Source: Capitella teleta
Taxonomy: Eukaryota > Annelida > Polychaeta > Capitellidae
Assembly (NCBI GenBank): GCA_000328365.1
Contig: KB291799.1
Span: 803,605-867,604, forward strand
Length of the DNA stretch: 64,000 nt
Direction of reading: 5' to 3'
Under the pieces are notes generated by a model. It made no database searches. It was not told the origin of the DNA and was given only the letters and a program-made list of their open reading frames with translations. Positions 1-17,000 of the stretch are shown here, one piece after another. The stretch's first letter is position 1; every line of letters begins with the position of its first letter. Made by a program: the position numbers and the translations under genes.

Positions 1-67
1 CATATTGATCTCAATTACGTTTTGATAGCGTAATGACCTACCCTTGACCACTTTAAAGCTGCCAACA

Positions 68-102
<35 letters not shown>

Positions 103-599
103 ATTTGTTTACGTTGTTTACTACAAAATATACAAAATCGGCCGAGAGAGGGGGATATTCTTTGTTCTTGCCGCCTTCAACCACGTACAGCATCCTGTCA
201 CCTCCACTCTCTATATTCCGCTTGAATCTTCTCAGAATGTGATCTTTCGTTTAGTCGCCATTATTGCAGATATGTCTCGCAGAGATTCGTCGACAGACAG
301 TCACAGACTGGTTAATTTGTTGTGATGAATGATCGGGTTTTATACTGATGGGCAGAGTTTGTTTATTATTGATGTTTCCCGCCTATTCAACATCAGAGGC
401 TATATACCGCTTTCTGTAATCGTCTTCATCAAAGACGCCTTCATGTGTTTTACTCCGATCGAAAATCCACTACATGCTCTCTCTTCTATTGTTAACCAAT
501 CATCGTGAATGCGAGAGGAGACACGCGAGTCGAACTCTGTAAACGATTGTCCAAAACAGTAAACTGAGTGGCGTTAATTGCAATTAGCGAAGGGGTTCT

Positions 600-820
600 T
601 TGATCTAAAAAAAACCAAAAACTTCGACGAATACGATTCGATTTTGCTCAAGGGACCGAAAAATATGTTCGAGGAACAGGGTTTTTCGACGAAGCGGTGT
701 TCGAGGAATCCGAGCAATCTGTAATGCTAAAGTATAGGGGAGTCGTCGGGACTTTGAAAACACTTCGACGAAGAGGGGTCTTCGAGTTATCCGTTTTCGA
801 GTTAGCGGGGTTTTACTGTA
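600..820 (-). mobile_element. Degraded pogo/Tigger-like MITE, one end recognisable
   Basis: The right edge reads GTTAGCGGGGTTTTACTG followed by TA. Read on the minus strand it is CAGTAAAACCCCGCTAAC, the style of terminal repeat used by pogo/Tigger elements, which target TA. Upstream the same stretch is full of TTCGACGAA and TTCGAG motifs. I could not find a good matching left terminus; the CAGTAAACTGAG at 557 is a poor match. The family call therefore rests on one end only. Confidence 0.35.
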
Positions 821-1631
821 CTTACTTTACAACAGTATATGTGTACAAAAGTAAAAGAGGACTGCTACCAGCAAAATTTTAAAGTCACTTGGGATTTTGA
901 GGTGAGGTCTGCCGCACATCACGCTCAACCACTCAGCACTTGGTTTGATTACCCCTGTGTAGAACTCAACTGAGACAAAATACTATTTTATACCAATGTT
1001 GTAAAATATTTATTGAGTTCTTTGGTTCCTTGAAGTTGCAAGACTACAACACCATATTCTCGCTAAAAAAATTCTTGAAAAACCTTCTTGTGTAATGAGC
1101 ATTCATTGCATTGTCTTACAAACATCATTTTTCCTTGTAATCACATGCAAAGTTCCTTATTGTTCTTCATTATTCTGTCCAAACTCAACCTATCAATTGC
1201 ATGTCTGTCACATTGATTATAATTCTCTCTTTTTTTCTTTTTTCTTTTTTTCTTTTGAAGTTGTATAAAAACTAAAAATCTGAAATTATTTTGAGTGCCA
1301 TATGATTTTGATCTCGGCACCCCTTTCTTTGGTCACCCACACTTAATGTAAATAATTGTTTACCTTTCACAACCAAAGAAATACTGAAAGAAATAAGCGG
1401 CAATTGTGCGCGTTATCGGCGACAGGCGCTGATAGCGTGTTACGTACTGCCTCATACAGAAGCCAACCAAAGATCAATTATTTGTCAAACGCATTTACCT
1501 GTTAACAGGTTAATGCGCATGCCAAGTTTTGTCAAAATCGTTACATCCAAAGAAAATAAAATGGACCCGTAAAAGCGCGCCTTGCAACCTTTTATCAGTG
1601 ACCTCTCGCGGTACTCTATACTTTTTGCGGC

Positions 1632-1662
1632 GTGCGCAAAAGTGTAAAGTACTTTTGCGCAC
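1632..1662. promoter_or_regulatory. Perfect 12-bp inverted repeat in the presumed ADH5 promoter
   Basis: GTGCGCAAAAGT at 1632-1643 and ACTTTTGCGCAC at 1651-1662 are exact reverse complements separated by 7 bases. The right arm ends 64 bp before the ADH5 start codon, so it probably lies in the core promoter or 5' UTR. The TGCGCA cores resemble half-sites of the NRF-1 family, but the spacing is not the classical one. Function is inferred. Confidence 0.45.
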
Positions 1663-1726
1663 GGCACATCAAGTTTTTCTTGCTTCAAATGATTCGTTCG
1701 CGATTGGCCCATTCACTGAACGAGCG

Positions 1727-6989
<5,263 letters not shown>

Positions 6990-7269
6990 GCCTTCCATGC
7001 AGGATGTCTCTGAGTTGAGCTGCAAAGTTTTATTTTTTTGGTGCTTTTTTGTGTTTGTGGAATTAAATTGGTGCTTTAATGTCATCCTGCATCAGAATGA
7101 AGAATCTGATTTTCTGCTTTCACTTGGTTTGTGTTTTCTTTTGTTGAAATATGCAATGTATTAATAGAATGCACATGTAGTTTTGGACAGAGTTCATTAT
7201 TTGGGATAATATAGATTGCCATAATCATCAAGTTAAATCCTTATTAAGTCTTCTGCAGGTGCAAAAAAA

Positions 7270-7275
7270 AATAAA
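7270..7275 (+). terminator. Probable poly(A) signal of ADH5
   Basis: AATAAA lies ~280 bp after the ADH5 stop codon, inside an A-rich run. It is the first canonical hexamer seen on this strand in the spacer. Confidence 0.5.
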
Positions 7276-7803
7276 GATATCCCTGAACAGCCAGTGTTTG
7301 ATGGCAACATTTCCTGATGAGAGGATGCTTGGACTGTGGTTATGTTACATCATGCATTGATAGCTGAAAATTGTAATTCACCTTAAATTTGGTCTTCTTT
7401 CACTTAGCACGCATGGTGAAAGCATACATACACCTACTGTCATATATTCAGCTCCGAACTTCAGAATTGACTGCTTGCTCACACATTTTTACCGGTATAT
7501 TTTTTTTCATTAAGCATGTTGCTGGTGAAGGCTGTTAAATAGAAATAGTGAGTTGAATTACATGTACAAAAACGTTGGAAAATCATTGGAACGCCAAGCG
7601 ACCAGGCCCAGCACACAAGCCTCTGTAAATGGGGCTTCAGACTTTCAATACTGTAGAAAGGAAATTGGTGTTTTACGGCACACCAACACAAACGTGTGTT
7701 ATATGGTGCCAATTCAATACTGTGATACACGTACATATTTTTAGAGGGTTTGGCCCTTTTATCTATTCACAACTGTGCAACACAGCCCACTGCACACAAT
7801 AAT

Positions 7804-7809
7804 TTTATT
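7804..7809 (-). terminator. Probable poly(A) signal of CFAP299
   Basis: TTTATT on the plus strand (AATAAA on the minus strand) lies ~86 bp beyond the CFAP299 stop codon, a typical distance for a short 3' UTR. Confidence 0.6.
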
Positions 7810-7894
7810 GGAATATCAAGTACATAATGATAATGATGCAAAATCAAATCACAGAATCATTCCATGGAAAGGTCGTGGGTCACCATCACCAATT

Positions 7895-9787
7895 TTAGGT
7901 CTTTCGTCTTGTTGTGTGATCATAAATCACAACTTGCACATATTTCTGAGCTTCAACTGGTGTCCTTGTTGAGTTGTCTCCTGGACTTGGTGCCTGCCGA
8001 ACATGATGTATGAAAATCTTTTTATCATAGTATATACCGTATATTCTAACTTAGAACCATACTCCATATTACAAGCTCACCCCACCCACCATTTTCAAAC
8101 CAGGTATTGATTAAATACACCCCCACTATCGCCAAGCTATTTTCAGCAGCAATCACAGTGCTTGATTTCTCCCATAACGGTTAAAGCACAGACAAAGCTT
8201 AACTGCCCAAGGCAGTGTCAGCATGAATTAGTTTTGAACAAGTTGTTTGGCCAAGATTCAGGAGAGGTTTTGAAAGGGAAAGCACATATCACACATATCA
8301 CACGCAGGGAACCTGCTGCTTGTCGTTTTCACATAGGTAAATTTCTTTTCAGTGCAGGGTGGGTTTTTTCTTCCCAACTGCATGAGCCCAAGATTCATTG
8401 TACGCTATCAAAATCCATGATTTGTAAATGTACAAACTTGGACTTAAACTTCATGAGGCAAAAACGATGTCAGGCGTTAATTAATCACATGTATGCAGCT
8501 TCAACGCTCATCTCTGTGTGCTATGTAGGTAATCTTTAATAAAATATTGCTGCTAACGACGCACACTGTAAATATAATCCCGAACATTGAACCATAAACA
8601 CAATACTCATCCAGAGTACTAGAATCTATTAATGAGCTGTCACCGGAAGATATTCAGGTTCTTCTAATAGGTAAACTGTTGTTTTTAGCATCACATAACT
8701 ATGGGCCACGCGCCAATATGCTTCCCGTGGATTTACAAGGCGATGTTAGTGGAGTGCGGGTATATTTAGAGTGAAACTGACATGCTCTCAACCTCTGCCA
8801 CACGACACTGCGGTTGTAACCGAGATTATAAAGTAATTTAATTCTGTAATTAAGTAAGTCTATGCTTTGGAGTTTTTTTCTCTCGCACCTTTGGATCGAC
8901 GTTGATAATTTTTCGGTCTCTTTTATTCTTGAAAAGTAACCCTGAGGCATTCTCAGCGATCACTTGGTAGTTAGGGGTTGGATTTGATGTTGACGTTTGT
9001 GTTTCCCAGTTGAAGAAACTGAGGAAGAATTTAGATGAAATTTACTTAGAGCGACGCTTTCCTTTACCTCAGGTCAGAAGGTCGAGGAAGAAGTCGCTTC
9101 TTTCCTGTGAAATACGGTTCAAAATCTTCTGTTTTGAGGCGATGGGCGAAGTCTATGTATCCAGATATTTCTTGGCCTCTGGAATTCTTGTCTCGGATGA
9201 AAATTATTGACTGAAAAACAGAAATACATATATGGAAATGTGCATGAGAATTTAGAATAATTATCAGTTAATCATGCAATAAAAATATACTTACACAGCT
9301 AGGACTGGGCTCACTATTTTTACAATTGTAGGTAATAAACTTACTGTCATTTTTCCTGAGCGGTTCGCTTCTTCACGCTGCGCAAGTGCCTTAAGGAAGG
9401 CATCTCTCAGTTCTTTGCCATTGCTGGCTAAAGTTCTGCAGAGTATTGGATAACAATTATAATGCATTAATTGATCCTTGTTTTTCCTTACTTCTGTTGA
9501 CTTCTTTTGCTTAGTCGACTAGCTTCAGCAGCTTGTTTACGCGCTTCAAACTCTTCTCGCTTGAGTGTCTCTCCACTGCCTCTGTAACCTAGCTCCACCA
9601 ACTGCCTTGCTAACTCTTCATCCTAAACAATGGAGTAAAAATGTTCATGATGGAACCATATTTGAGTAAATATAAATGCCTCCAGATAGTATAAATCCAG
9701 CGATGTGATCTGAGAATCAAGGAAATCTTCGTAGGTGCTATATTCCGTGACAATATTGTCACTTCCAGTTGGCACCTCTTCATCCAT
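7895..9787 (-). CDS. CFAP299: Cilia- and flagella-associated protein 299
   Basis: This is the orthologue of human CFAP299 (C4orf22), a conserved protein of ciliated organisms linked to spermatogenesis. Six exons on the minus strand (9787-9680, 9622-9492, 9435-9345, 9210-9068, 9018-8889, 7993-7895) join in phase to 233 aa, the same length as I recall for human. Diagnostic stretches are [69 protein letters not shown] and [15 protein letters not shown]. The start ATG at 9787 gives MDEEVPTG and agrees with the family N-terminus. Intron 1 (9623-9679, 57 nt) appears to use a GC donor (GAG|GCATTT). An RFX-like site lies ~400 bp upstream. No part of the known protein is missing. Confidence 0.94.
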
Positions 9788-12720
9788 ATTCAGTTGTTTT
9801 GCAACACTATGGTGCGATTGATTACTGTTGAATCAAAGTGCAATAAGCGGAACTTACCTTGTTTCTCGGGTACCAAGATTAGATGGTTGTCACTCCGTCA
9901 CTATAGTCATTCACTGTGGTGACTGTCAATGTCACTATAAATCTATAATCACTAAATGAGTAAATCAGTGAGCTGTCACACTCACAGTCACAGTCATGAG
10001 GCTGAGCCTGAGAGTGCGCTGCCAAATTGAAATGAGGAGATGCCAACCACTTGATACAGTAACTAAATAATTGCAAGTAAAAACATTAGCGATTATCGCA
10101 AACTAAGCGAAGAGATTACCATTCAATGATTCGTGAATGAATAATTTTTAAAATATAGTCATGAAGAATTGGATTAGTTTACGGTTGCCTTGGAGATCCG
10201 CCATTGAAGTTAAGATCTCGCAAGTTCTCGCCTAGAGGATATTCTATAATTTTATTTGAATAAACAAATTATATATTTTGAAACTCGTCCATATTTTATA
10301 ATCGTATAAATACGGTGTTATGGGTCTTGTTACTTTTTGACTAATCACGTTTCACCCAATTATACAATTTGGGTTTGTTTACATCTCGCCGACGAGACTT
10401 AAACGAGACTAACCGTGTATCCAAGACGACGTTTACATGGTGCCTCGCCGATGAGATGAAATGACAAAGAAAGAGAAATTACCGGCCGACTTTCTCTGGG
10501 ATTGACGAATATTTTGTCCTAACCATGTGCAATTGATTTTTGCCTTTCTTTTGATAGTTTATAAGGTGAGATTACTATCGCGTTCGATTTTTTTTCTCAT
10601 AGCTTTTTTCTTCTTGTGTTCCTACAATCAATAAATCATGATATTTATCATATTGAATAATTGATAATTGATATTCATGTCATGATAGTGATGATACTGA
10701 TAGTCATACAATACATGATACAATGATGAATGATTCATTATGGTTATGATTATCATCATTCATTACGGTTATGATGATCGTGATTATCAAAATCATGTTA
10801 TATGATGTATGCTTAGAGTTAGACCCAGGATTTACGCCAATTTAATGAGCTGCCATGCCAGTCGTTTAAGTTTCAAGTCAAGTCAAGTTGAAAAACTTCG
10901 ACTGGGTCGACTTAGTCGCTGATTTAAAAAACGCAAGTCGCCACTGAACATATGTCAATGCGTGTAGTATAAAAATGTGTGTTAGTACAATGGGCAACAT
11001 CTGGTTGGCCGCTCCAGCTGAGGCCAAGGGAGTTCTTGAACCTCACACCTCTCATGGAATAGTTTATTATATTTTGCTTGTACAAGTGAGAGTGATGAAA
11101 ATAAAAAGGGTGGGGGGAATCCTGCTAGATTCATTTACTAAAACAGTGTTTTCATTGCTAGTGTATCTCTAACAAAGTATTGTATTTTATTCTTCATAAT
11201 ACAATGAAATTTCAAATCCTTTGTTGTTTGTATACTATTAGTAACACATATTAGTGAGCGTGTTGTCTGTAGAGTGTAGACGTTAGTGAGAGAAACACAT
11301 GATATTAGTATATATATAATTATTTAATTAATGCCATACTTTTTAGGCTTTAGTGGTTTGCTTGTATATAAGCTATATAATGTTATTTCATGCATTTATA
11401 TAGTTTACTGCATGCATTAATGCTAATGGGAAGTCGTCAATCGAAAAAAAAAAAAAAGCCAAGTTGATTTTTAAATTTCAACTAACTTCACAAAGTTGCC
11501 AAATCGGTTGATTATAATTAACCCAAGTCAGTTGAAATGCTTCAGGTCAGTCAACTCCAGGGCCTATGTTTGCGGCAATGCATAATCGTGTAATAATAAT
11601 AATGATTTTAATCAGGGGTATTGAATCACATCTCAAAATTAAATGGTAATTAATCATGGTATCATACTTGCCAATATCCAAAGAACAAAATCATGTAGAT
11701 TTCTACGCGGGCTGAAGTGATGCCAGGACTTCATTGCAAACAACATAGAATTTGAAATCAAATCACCATAAAACAAGGTTAGAATTGATGATCCCATTCT
11801 TTTATTTATGAAGTTGTGAAAAAAAGGATAATTATATACACTCAAAATAATACAAGACAATACAAGAAATAAAATATGAGCAAACTATAGCATAAAATAA
11901 TATTTTAGTAAATAACAAAAGGCAATTGAAAACACTTAACCAGACAATGCATTATATGTAGCTGATTTAGCTTTCTTCAGCAATGCAGGATTTGCAGCAG
12001 AAGAAATTTTAAAGTCTGTTCACCAAAAGGAACAATTTGCGAACATATCTCCTTTTGTAGAGGCCTTGATTCCAGGGTACAAACACCAATCTTTGTTGAA
12101 TCAATTTGAATAACGAAATTTCTTTTTGGGTGTCCCGTTCCCGTCGCCGCGGTTGGCCTTCTTTTTCGGGCCCATTGGCGCATACAGTGGAACACAATAA
12201 AACTTCAGAAAGTGTTAAAAACTTGAAAAGGATCAATGTGACTTCTTCGAATGACGAATGAAACTCAAGGGAAGTTGTTTCATGCACAGTTTTGCACACT
12301 GATTGGTTGATGCCGGATAATTCGGGGAATAGGAAGCGCTGTTACGTACATCTTACAGGGGAGGAGAATAGAGGGCCCACATTGACATATCCATCGTTGA
12401 TATGAGTTACCTATAGAGGTACTAAAAAAAAAAATCACGACATCTGTAAAAAAATTCGATAGAACTTGACGAAAATCCAGTAGATGACTTTTTATCCCCA
12501 AGTCCGGTAGACGACAGGGAAATCCGGTAGACTTGGCAAGTGAAATCCACGTCAGTTGATTTATATCCAAGAGACTCAGTAAGTTAAAGTGAAGAGGAGC
12601 CATCTTTTAGCAAGAGGAATCTAAGAATGTTGGAATCTTAATTCAATAAAGCAACAAGATTACTCATTTGCTGCATGAAAAGTACCTTTTACCCATCGGA
12701 ACGCTGCTGTGTTGAATATT
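9788..12720. other. Spacer between CFAP299 and the coiled-coil gene, left part
   Basis: I see no supportable gene. The segment includes the presumed CFAP299 promoter with an X-box-like site, a low-complexity TGAT/ATCA stretch at about 10660-10800, and AT-rich sequence. Two minus-strand frames with good start contexts (12280-12603 and one starting near 12174 with MGPKKKANRGDGNG) cannot be extended into a gene model and were not called. Confidence 0.5.
10184..10197. promoter_or_regulatory. Candidate RFX X-box upstream of CFAP299
   Basis: GTTGCCTTGGAGAT resembles the ciliary X-box (GTTRCC, 0-3 spacer bases, RGYAAC). The left half is perfect and the right half is degenerate. It lies 397 bp upstream of the CFAP299 start codon. 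RFX control of motile-cilium genes is well known; its use here is inferred. Confidence 0.35.
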
Positions 12721-12742
12721 GGTAGGGTTAGGGTTAGGGTTT
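12721..12742 (+). repeat. Short TTAGGG-like interstitial array
   Basis: About three TTAGGG units (GGTAGGGTTAGGGTTAGGGT) occur in tandem. They match the animal telomere repeat but are too few to mean a telomere fusion. Confidence 0.6.
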
Positions 12743-12819
12743 AAAATTGCAAGCCAGTGTTAGCATTGCTGTGTTTCATCAGCCTCAAAGTTGGCCGAAT
12801 GCTAGCCCTATTCTATGGC

Positions 12820-13165
12820 TGATTCCGATCGCCTGTGGATCCGCCGTACCATGTCAGGCCCAAAATGAGTCCACACTAGAAAGTATTTTAGATACCTGGC
12901 CCACTTGGTTCCCCATACAATTTTCACGCAAATAATCTGCCAAGTATAAGACTAAGAGAAATCTTGCTGTATCCTGCAATTTATGTTGGGGCCAAAACCA
13001 ATGATCCGGGTTTTAGATTCACTCCTGAACTATTTTCATATCACCAACATCCTATTTTACTAAGGAAAATGCTGGCAGCCCTGAACATTGCGCAACGTAA
13101 ACATCACTCGCTCAGATTGAAATTTTGCGTCTTTTGTGGAATCAGACCAGTGTCGTATAAAATTG
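12820..13165 (+). repeat. Unclassified interspersed repeat, copy 1
   Basis: Blocks such as CCGATCGCCTGTGGATCCGC, GTGTGGACTC in reverse (GAGTCCACACTAG), and GATTGAAATTTTGCGTCTTT followed by TTGTGGAATCAGACC reappear in the same order at 44815-45045. No coding content, terminal repeats or tail identify a class. Confidence 0.6.
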
Positions 13166-13189
13166 CGGCCATGCTATGCTAGCAGGAAT

Positions 13190-13570
13190 TAGTGAGTGCC
13201 TTGTCAATAATCTTCAACTGGTGCAGAACGCCGTTGCAAGGATACTCAGTGGTACTCCAAAAAGACAACATATAACATGCACTTTGTTCTATTCATTGGT
13301 TGTGAAGTTAGTTCAAGGCTAAAAAAAAAAAAAATTATTACTGTTACTTTGAATACATTAATGTTACTGTTCCCTTTTACTTATCAGGTCTTATTTACAG
13401 TATTTGAACTCTGATGAGAGGCCTGTGAGAATGTGCAACCATAGACGATCGCTGCCATTGGTCCATTCCCGATGTGCAGATCGATGTTTTACTTTCGTTG
13501 GACCTTTTTAATGAAATGAAATTAACCAATTTAAATCTCTTTTGAAAACACCCCTGTTTGTTTTACATTT
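13190..13570 (+). mobile_element. LINE (non-LTR retrotransposon) 3' fragment
   Basis: The translation includes LQLVQNAVARILSGTPKRQH, the conserved block after the reverse transcriptase domain in CR1/Rex/L2-like LINEs. Farther on a second block (YLNSDERPVRMCNHRRSLPL) resembles the same C-terminal region. The frame is interrupted between the blocks, an A-rich run is present at 13321-13334, and the 5' part is missing. It is an old truncated copy just upstream of the coiled-coil gene. Confidence 0.7.
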
Positions 13571-14026
13571 CACTTGATTTCAGTTTGACTTGCTACATAC
13601 ATGTACCGGTACATTTTTTACATATTTGACTTCTGTTCTAGCGAAAAGAGCATTTCATGGATTTGTCGCTTTATAAAGTAAATTATTTTTATTATATATA
13701 ATATCGGTATATCAAGTGTCTGTTACAAGTATCACAGTTGTAATTGAGCAAATTCTTTTTTTTTTGTTCAACATTTAATTTAATTGTGATTGCATCGATG
13801 TACCCTTTACCAGGGCTTAAGGGTGGAGAATATGACATCATAAACCCTAAAGAGAATGGGATAGGAGAATCTATTATTCTATCAATCTATCTCATTAAAT
13901 AAGCTTTTTGACGCCGTAGATAAGTATATATAGAATATATATGTCTTGTCCCTGACCCAAGGCCTGAAATTTTCTTTTTCACTTGTGTTGACCTTTATAA
14001 CAAACTCTTCTTCAGCAGAACGCACC

Positions 14027-17000
14027 ATGGTGGTCACCGATCTTCCCTTCGACGTCTCTGCCAAGATGGAAGCCCGTTACTCTATGCTCCTGAAACCGGG
14101 TCAGAAGTTGGAGCAGACGCCAGAGGAGGACCCGAGGGGCGTTCCTGAGATGAAGAGCAGTCAGGAATACGCCAAGTTCCTCAGGTGCAAATCATGTGAC
14201 TCATGCTGTTAATAAATCTGAATCCAATCTGTAAATTGTAAAATTTATTTAATAATCCACAAAAATTTCTTCCTATTTCGTTGGCTGCAGTGGTAAAGTG
14301 ACAATTCCCCACATCATTTTTTAATCTTCATGCATGCATGTTTTTTTCGTTTTTTTTTTCTCTAGATTGCACATTGATTAATTTCCAAATTCATGCACAT
14401 TTTACCTCATTTATTTTGCATGTGCTGACATTTATGCTATTGTAATTTATTGTTATGATTCAAATCATTGTTATTTTAAACAATGTTGTCATTACATTCA
14501 ATCTATGATTTTCTTTAGTGCACTTAATTTTGCTTTCAAACTCAAAATGCAACTAATGTTTAAGGAGATTGAAAATGGAGACCTTAGTCACAGCATTTTC
14601 TTTAATCCATTACACTCTTGAAATTTCTTTTGTTTGTGTACTTCCGGTAAATAATTTTAAATTTAATCTCCCAAAAGATACACTATCCAGGGTCATTTCT
14701 GTTATTCACGCACTGACACACAGTGTTTTGTGTTCTGTCTCTCAGGGATCGAGAGCGCAAATGTGGTCCTGATGGATTTGTGGATTCTACCAGATACCGG
14801 TACCCGTTTGTGGTGAAAAAAGGGGAGCTGACGGAATCAGCGCCTGACCTGCGAGGTGCTGTTGGGCGACCCGTACGCACAGTGGTCGACCTGTCAGCCA
14901 AGAAGGAAAACAACCAGAAGGAATATGAAAAGAGACTCAAAACCATCGAGGTGAGTGAGCAGACAATGGGGATGAAATTGAGCAGCATATTTTTGTTATA
15001 ATAATTCATGAGGTCTCATGTCCATTATTTTTCAGGACCACATGTGGCAGCACAAACAGGAAGAACGTGAACTGAAGCGCGTTGAAGGAGACATCATCAA
15101 AAACCAGCGTACCGTTCGGAGAACTCTTCGAGATTATGAGAATGGTTCGTAGCTAAGTTTACAATTGAACTGCATAATCTCCAGTATGCTTCAAAATCAC
15201 CATGCAATTTGAAATCAGGGGGAATATAGCTTAGAGCTGCAGGAGTCTTGGAACGAGATTGCGTTGAAATTAGGGTTATTGGTTTGGAGATCTGCCTCAG
15301 GCACAATTAGTGTTTTCTTTTTATGCCAATTCTCAGATATTTAATTTTCAGTCTGTTGCATATCTGCCATGTTAATGTATAGGGTTTGAATGAACTTCAA
15401 GCTTTTAACATAATTAATTGCGCTGCTGAGTGTTTTCAATTAGCATGGCATTTTGCCTTGAATCAACATTTGTGCTTGCTGTGTCTTTGAGTTAGTGACC
15501 CATGCAAGGCTTCTTTCTTTTCTTCTTCTGCTCTCTCTATCAGATCTTGTTATAGCAACCAAAGATCAATAATCTTTGGTCTAATCATTGGCTGTGTTAT
15601 GTGTTGAATGAATAGCCTTAGTCTCGTTTGCCAATGTTCAGTTGATTTTTTTGAAGGATTAGACCTGGATCATCTTCTATATCCTGTTCTGAGGCTCCCA
15701 GCAGAAAACTGTTTTGCAGATTTAGTAGCTCCGGCACACAGAAGGATGTCGCTATTTTTTGTGTCCAAAGTTTGTCAGATTTTTTAGTCATGAAGCATGA
15801 ATCAGGGATGAGGCGCTGGAAGAGCAAGTCACAGGATATTGGACCAGATGTGATATTTGCAAGCACTAAAGCTGGTTACCCAACTATTGAGAGTTTACGC
15901 TGTGCTAAAGTGGTGAATCTCTTCTACAAGCATGGTGTTGTGGTCAAACTGCCAAATGCTGCTAGCCATGCGTTGCCTCTGTTGGCCACTGGGAGTGCTG
16001 AGGTGCAGCAGCGGTCTGAATCAGGTTGTGACTTATGGCCGGAGGAGAGTTGTCATGAAATTCGATCGCGGATGAAAAGTGCCCCGAGCGCTTTGTTGGA
16101 GTCGATGCCTGTTCCTTGTCCTTCTCCAGTGGAGAGCGAAGTTGTCAATGATCTTCGATTCAAGTGTTTCAAAAATTGTAGGAATTCTGCCAAAGTGGAG
16201 AAATCAACATCTACACAAAATCCAAAGCAGGCTGACTGGATGCTACATGAACTAAAACGCAAACTGACCCAACGGTTCAGTTCATCATGCACTGAACGAT
16301 CCAAGCCATCATCCACTCCCCCTGTGCCCCATAAACCCCATACACCCCAACCCCCTTCTCCTCCCCTTCCTCGTTCATCCCATCCAACGCCATCCCCCCA
16401 CCCCCCTACCTCAGCCATCCCACGCCTCACCCGTAATCAGAGACCAGTGACTTCTAAACACATTACGCCAAGTGGGAAATCCCTCATGGAGAAAGTTTGT
16501 CAGTTCAGCGAAAAAGAAGGTTTTGAAATGCCACGTCCTGTTACAGCCGTGTACTTCAGCAAACGTCTTGAATGTGCTGCCAGTGACTCTTCAATCGAGA
16601 GCATAAACCCTATGGACGCTTTGCTTCCTGCGCAACACAGTGCTCATCATTTTTCGTCGGTCATTCGAAACCAGGAAGCTCAGACTGATCTAGATCCTAT
16701 GAACTCCGCTTTGAGCCCCAAAGATCACAACCGGTTCATTCGCCAGTTGACCCTAAGCAGCTGTACGTTCCACTGAGAAGCAACTAAAGAAATGTCGTAT
16801 AATTTCAACTAGTATAACAGAGTTTGTCTCTTATTCTGCAGCCATCACACGGAAGCGATTAGCAGAAGAGAAGAAGTTGAACCAAGGCCTCGAGAAATAC
16901 ACTCGTTTACAGAATGTGCATACACACAAGAAAGAAGAGGTTTGCCTTATTTATGCATTTTCTCAGAAACCTCCTCTGCAATCCCCTTTTCAGATAACCA

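Larger units (their letters stand above)
1..1726. other. Upstream flank of ADH5, no gene seen
   Basis: I see no convincing coding sequence here; the open frames are short and lack splice-consistent partners. The stretch holds a poly(A) run at about 71-100, a T/C-rich tract at about 1228-1256, the end of a degraded pogo-like repeat near 600-818, and, close to the ADH5 start, a GC-richer segment with a perfect 12-bp inverted repeat (listed separately). Confidence 0.6.
6990..7894. other. 3' UTRs and spacer between convergent ADH5 and CFAP299
   Basis: This tail-to-tail spacer is AT-rich. It contains the probable ADH5 poly(A) signal at 7270-7275 and the CFAP299 signal at 7804-7809. I see no further gene. 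Confidence 0.7.

Noticed and set aside
11977-12299. Minus-strand ATG with a lysine-rich start (MGPKKKANRGDGNG)
   Set aside because: The frame stops after ~24 codons and no plausible donor leads to another exon.
12280-12603. Minus-strand frame beginning MAPLHFNLLSLL in good start context
   Set aside because: No homology, no consistent downstream exon; kept as a note only.
12721-12742. Telomere or chromosome-fusion relic
   Set aside because: Only about three units; similar GGTTAGGG words occur elsewhere in the window by chance.
15655-15778. Upstream extension of the cassette exon to the start of the open frame
   Set aside because: AG sites in this part give the wrong phase for joining to the preceding exon.
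16053-16430. Glycine-rich minus-strand frame
   Set aside because: It is the antisense shadow of the proline-rich cassette exon.
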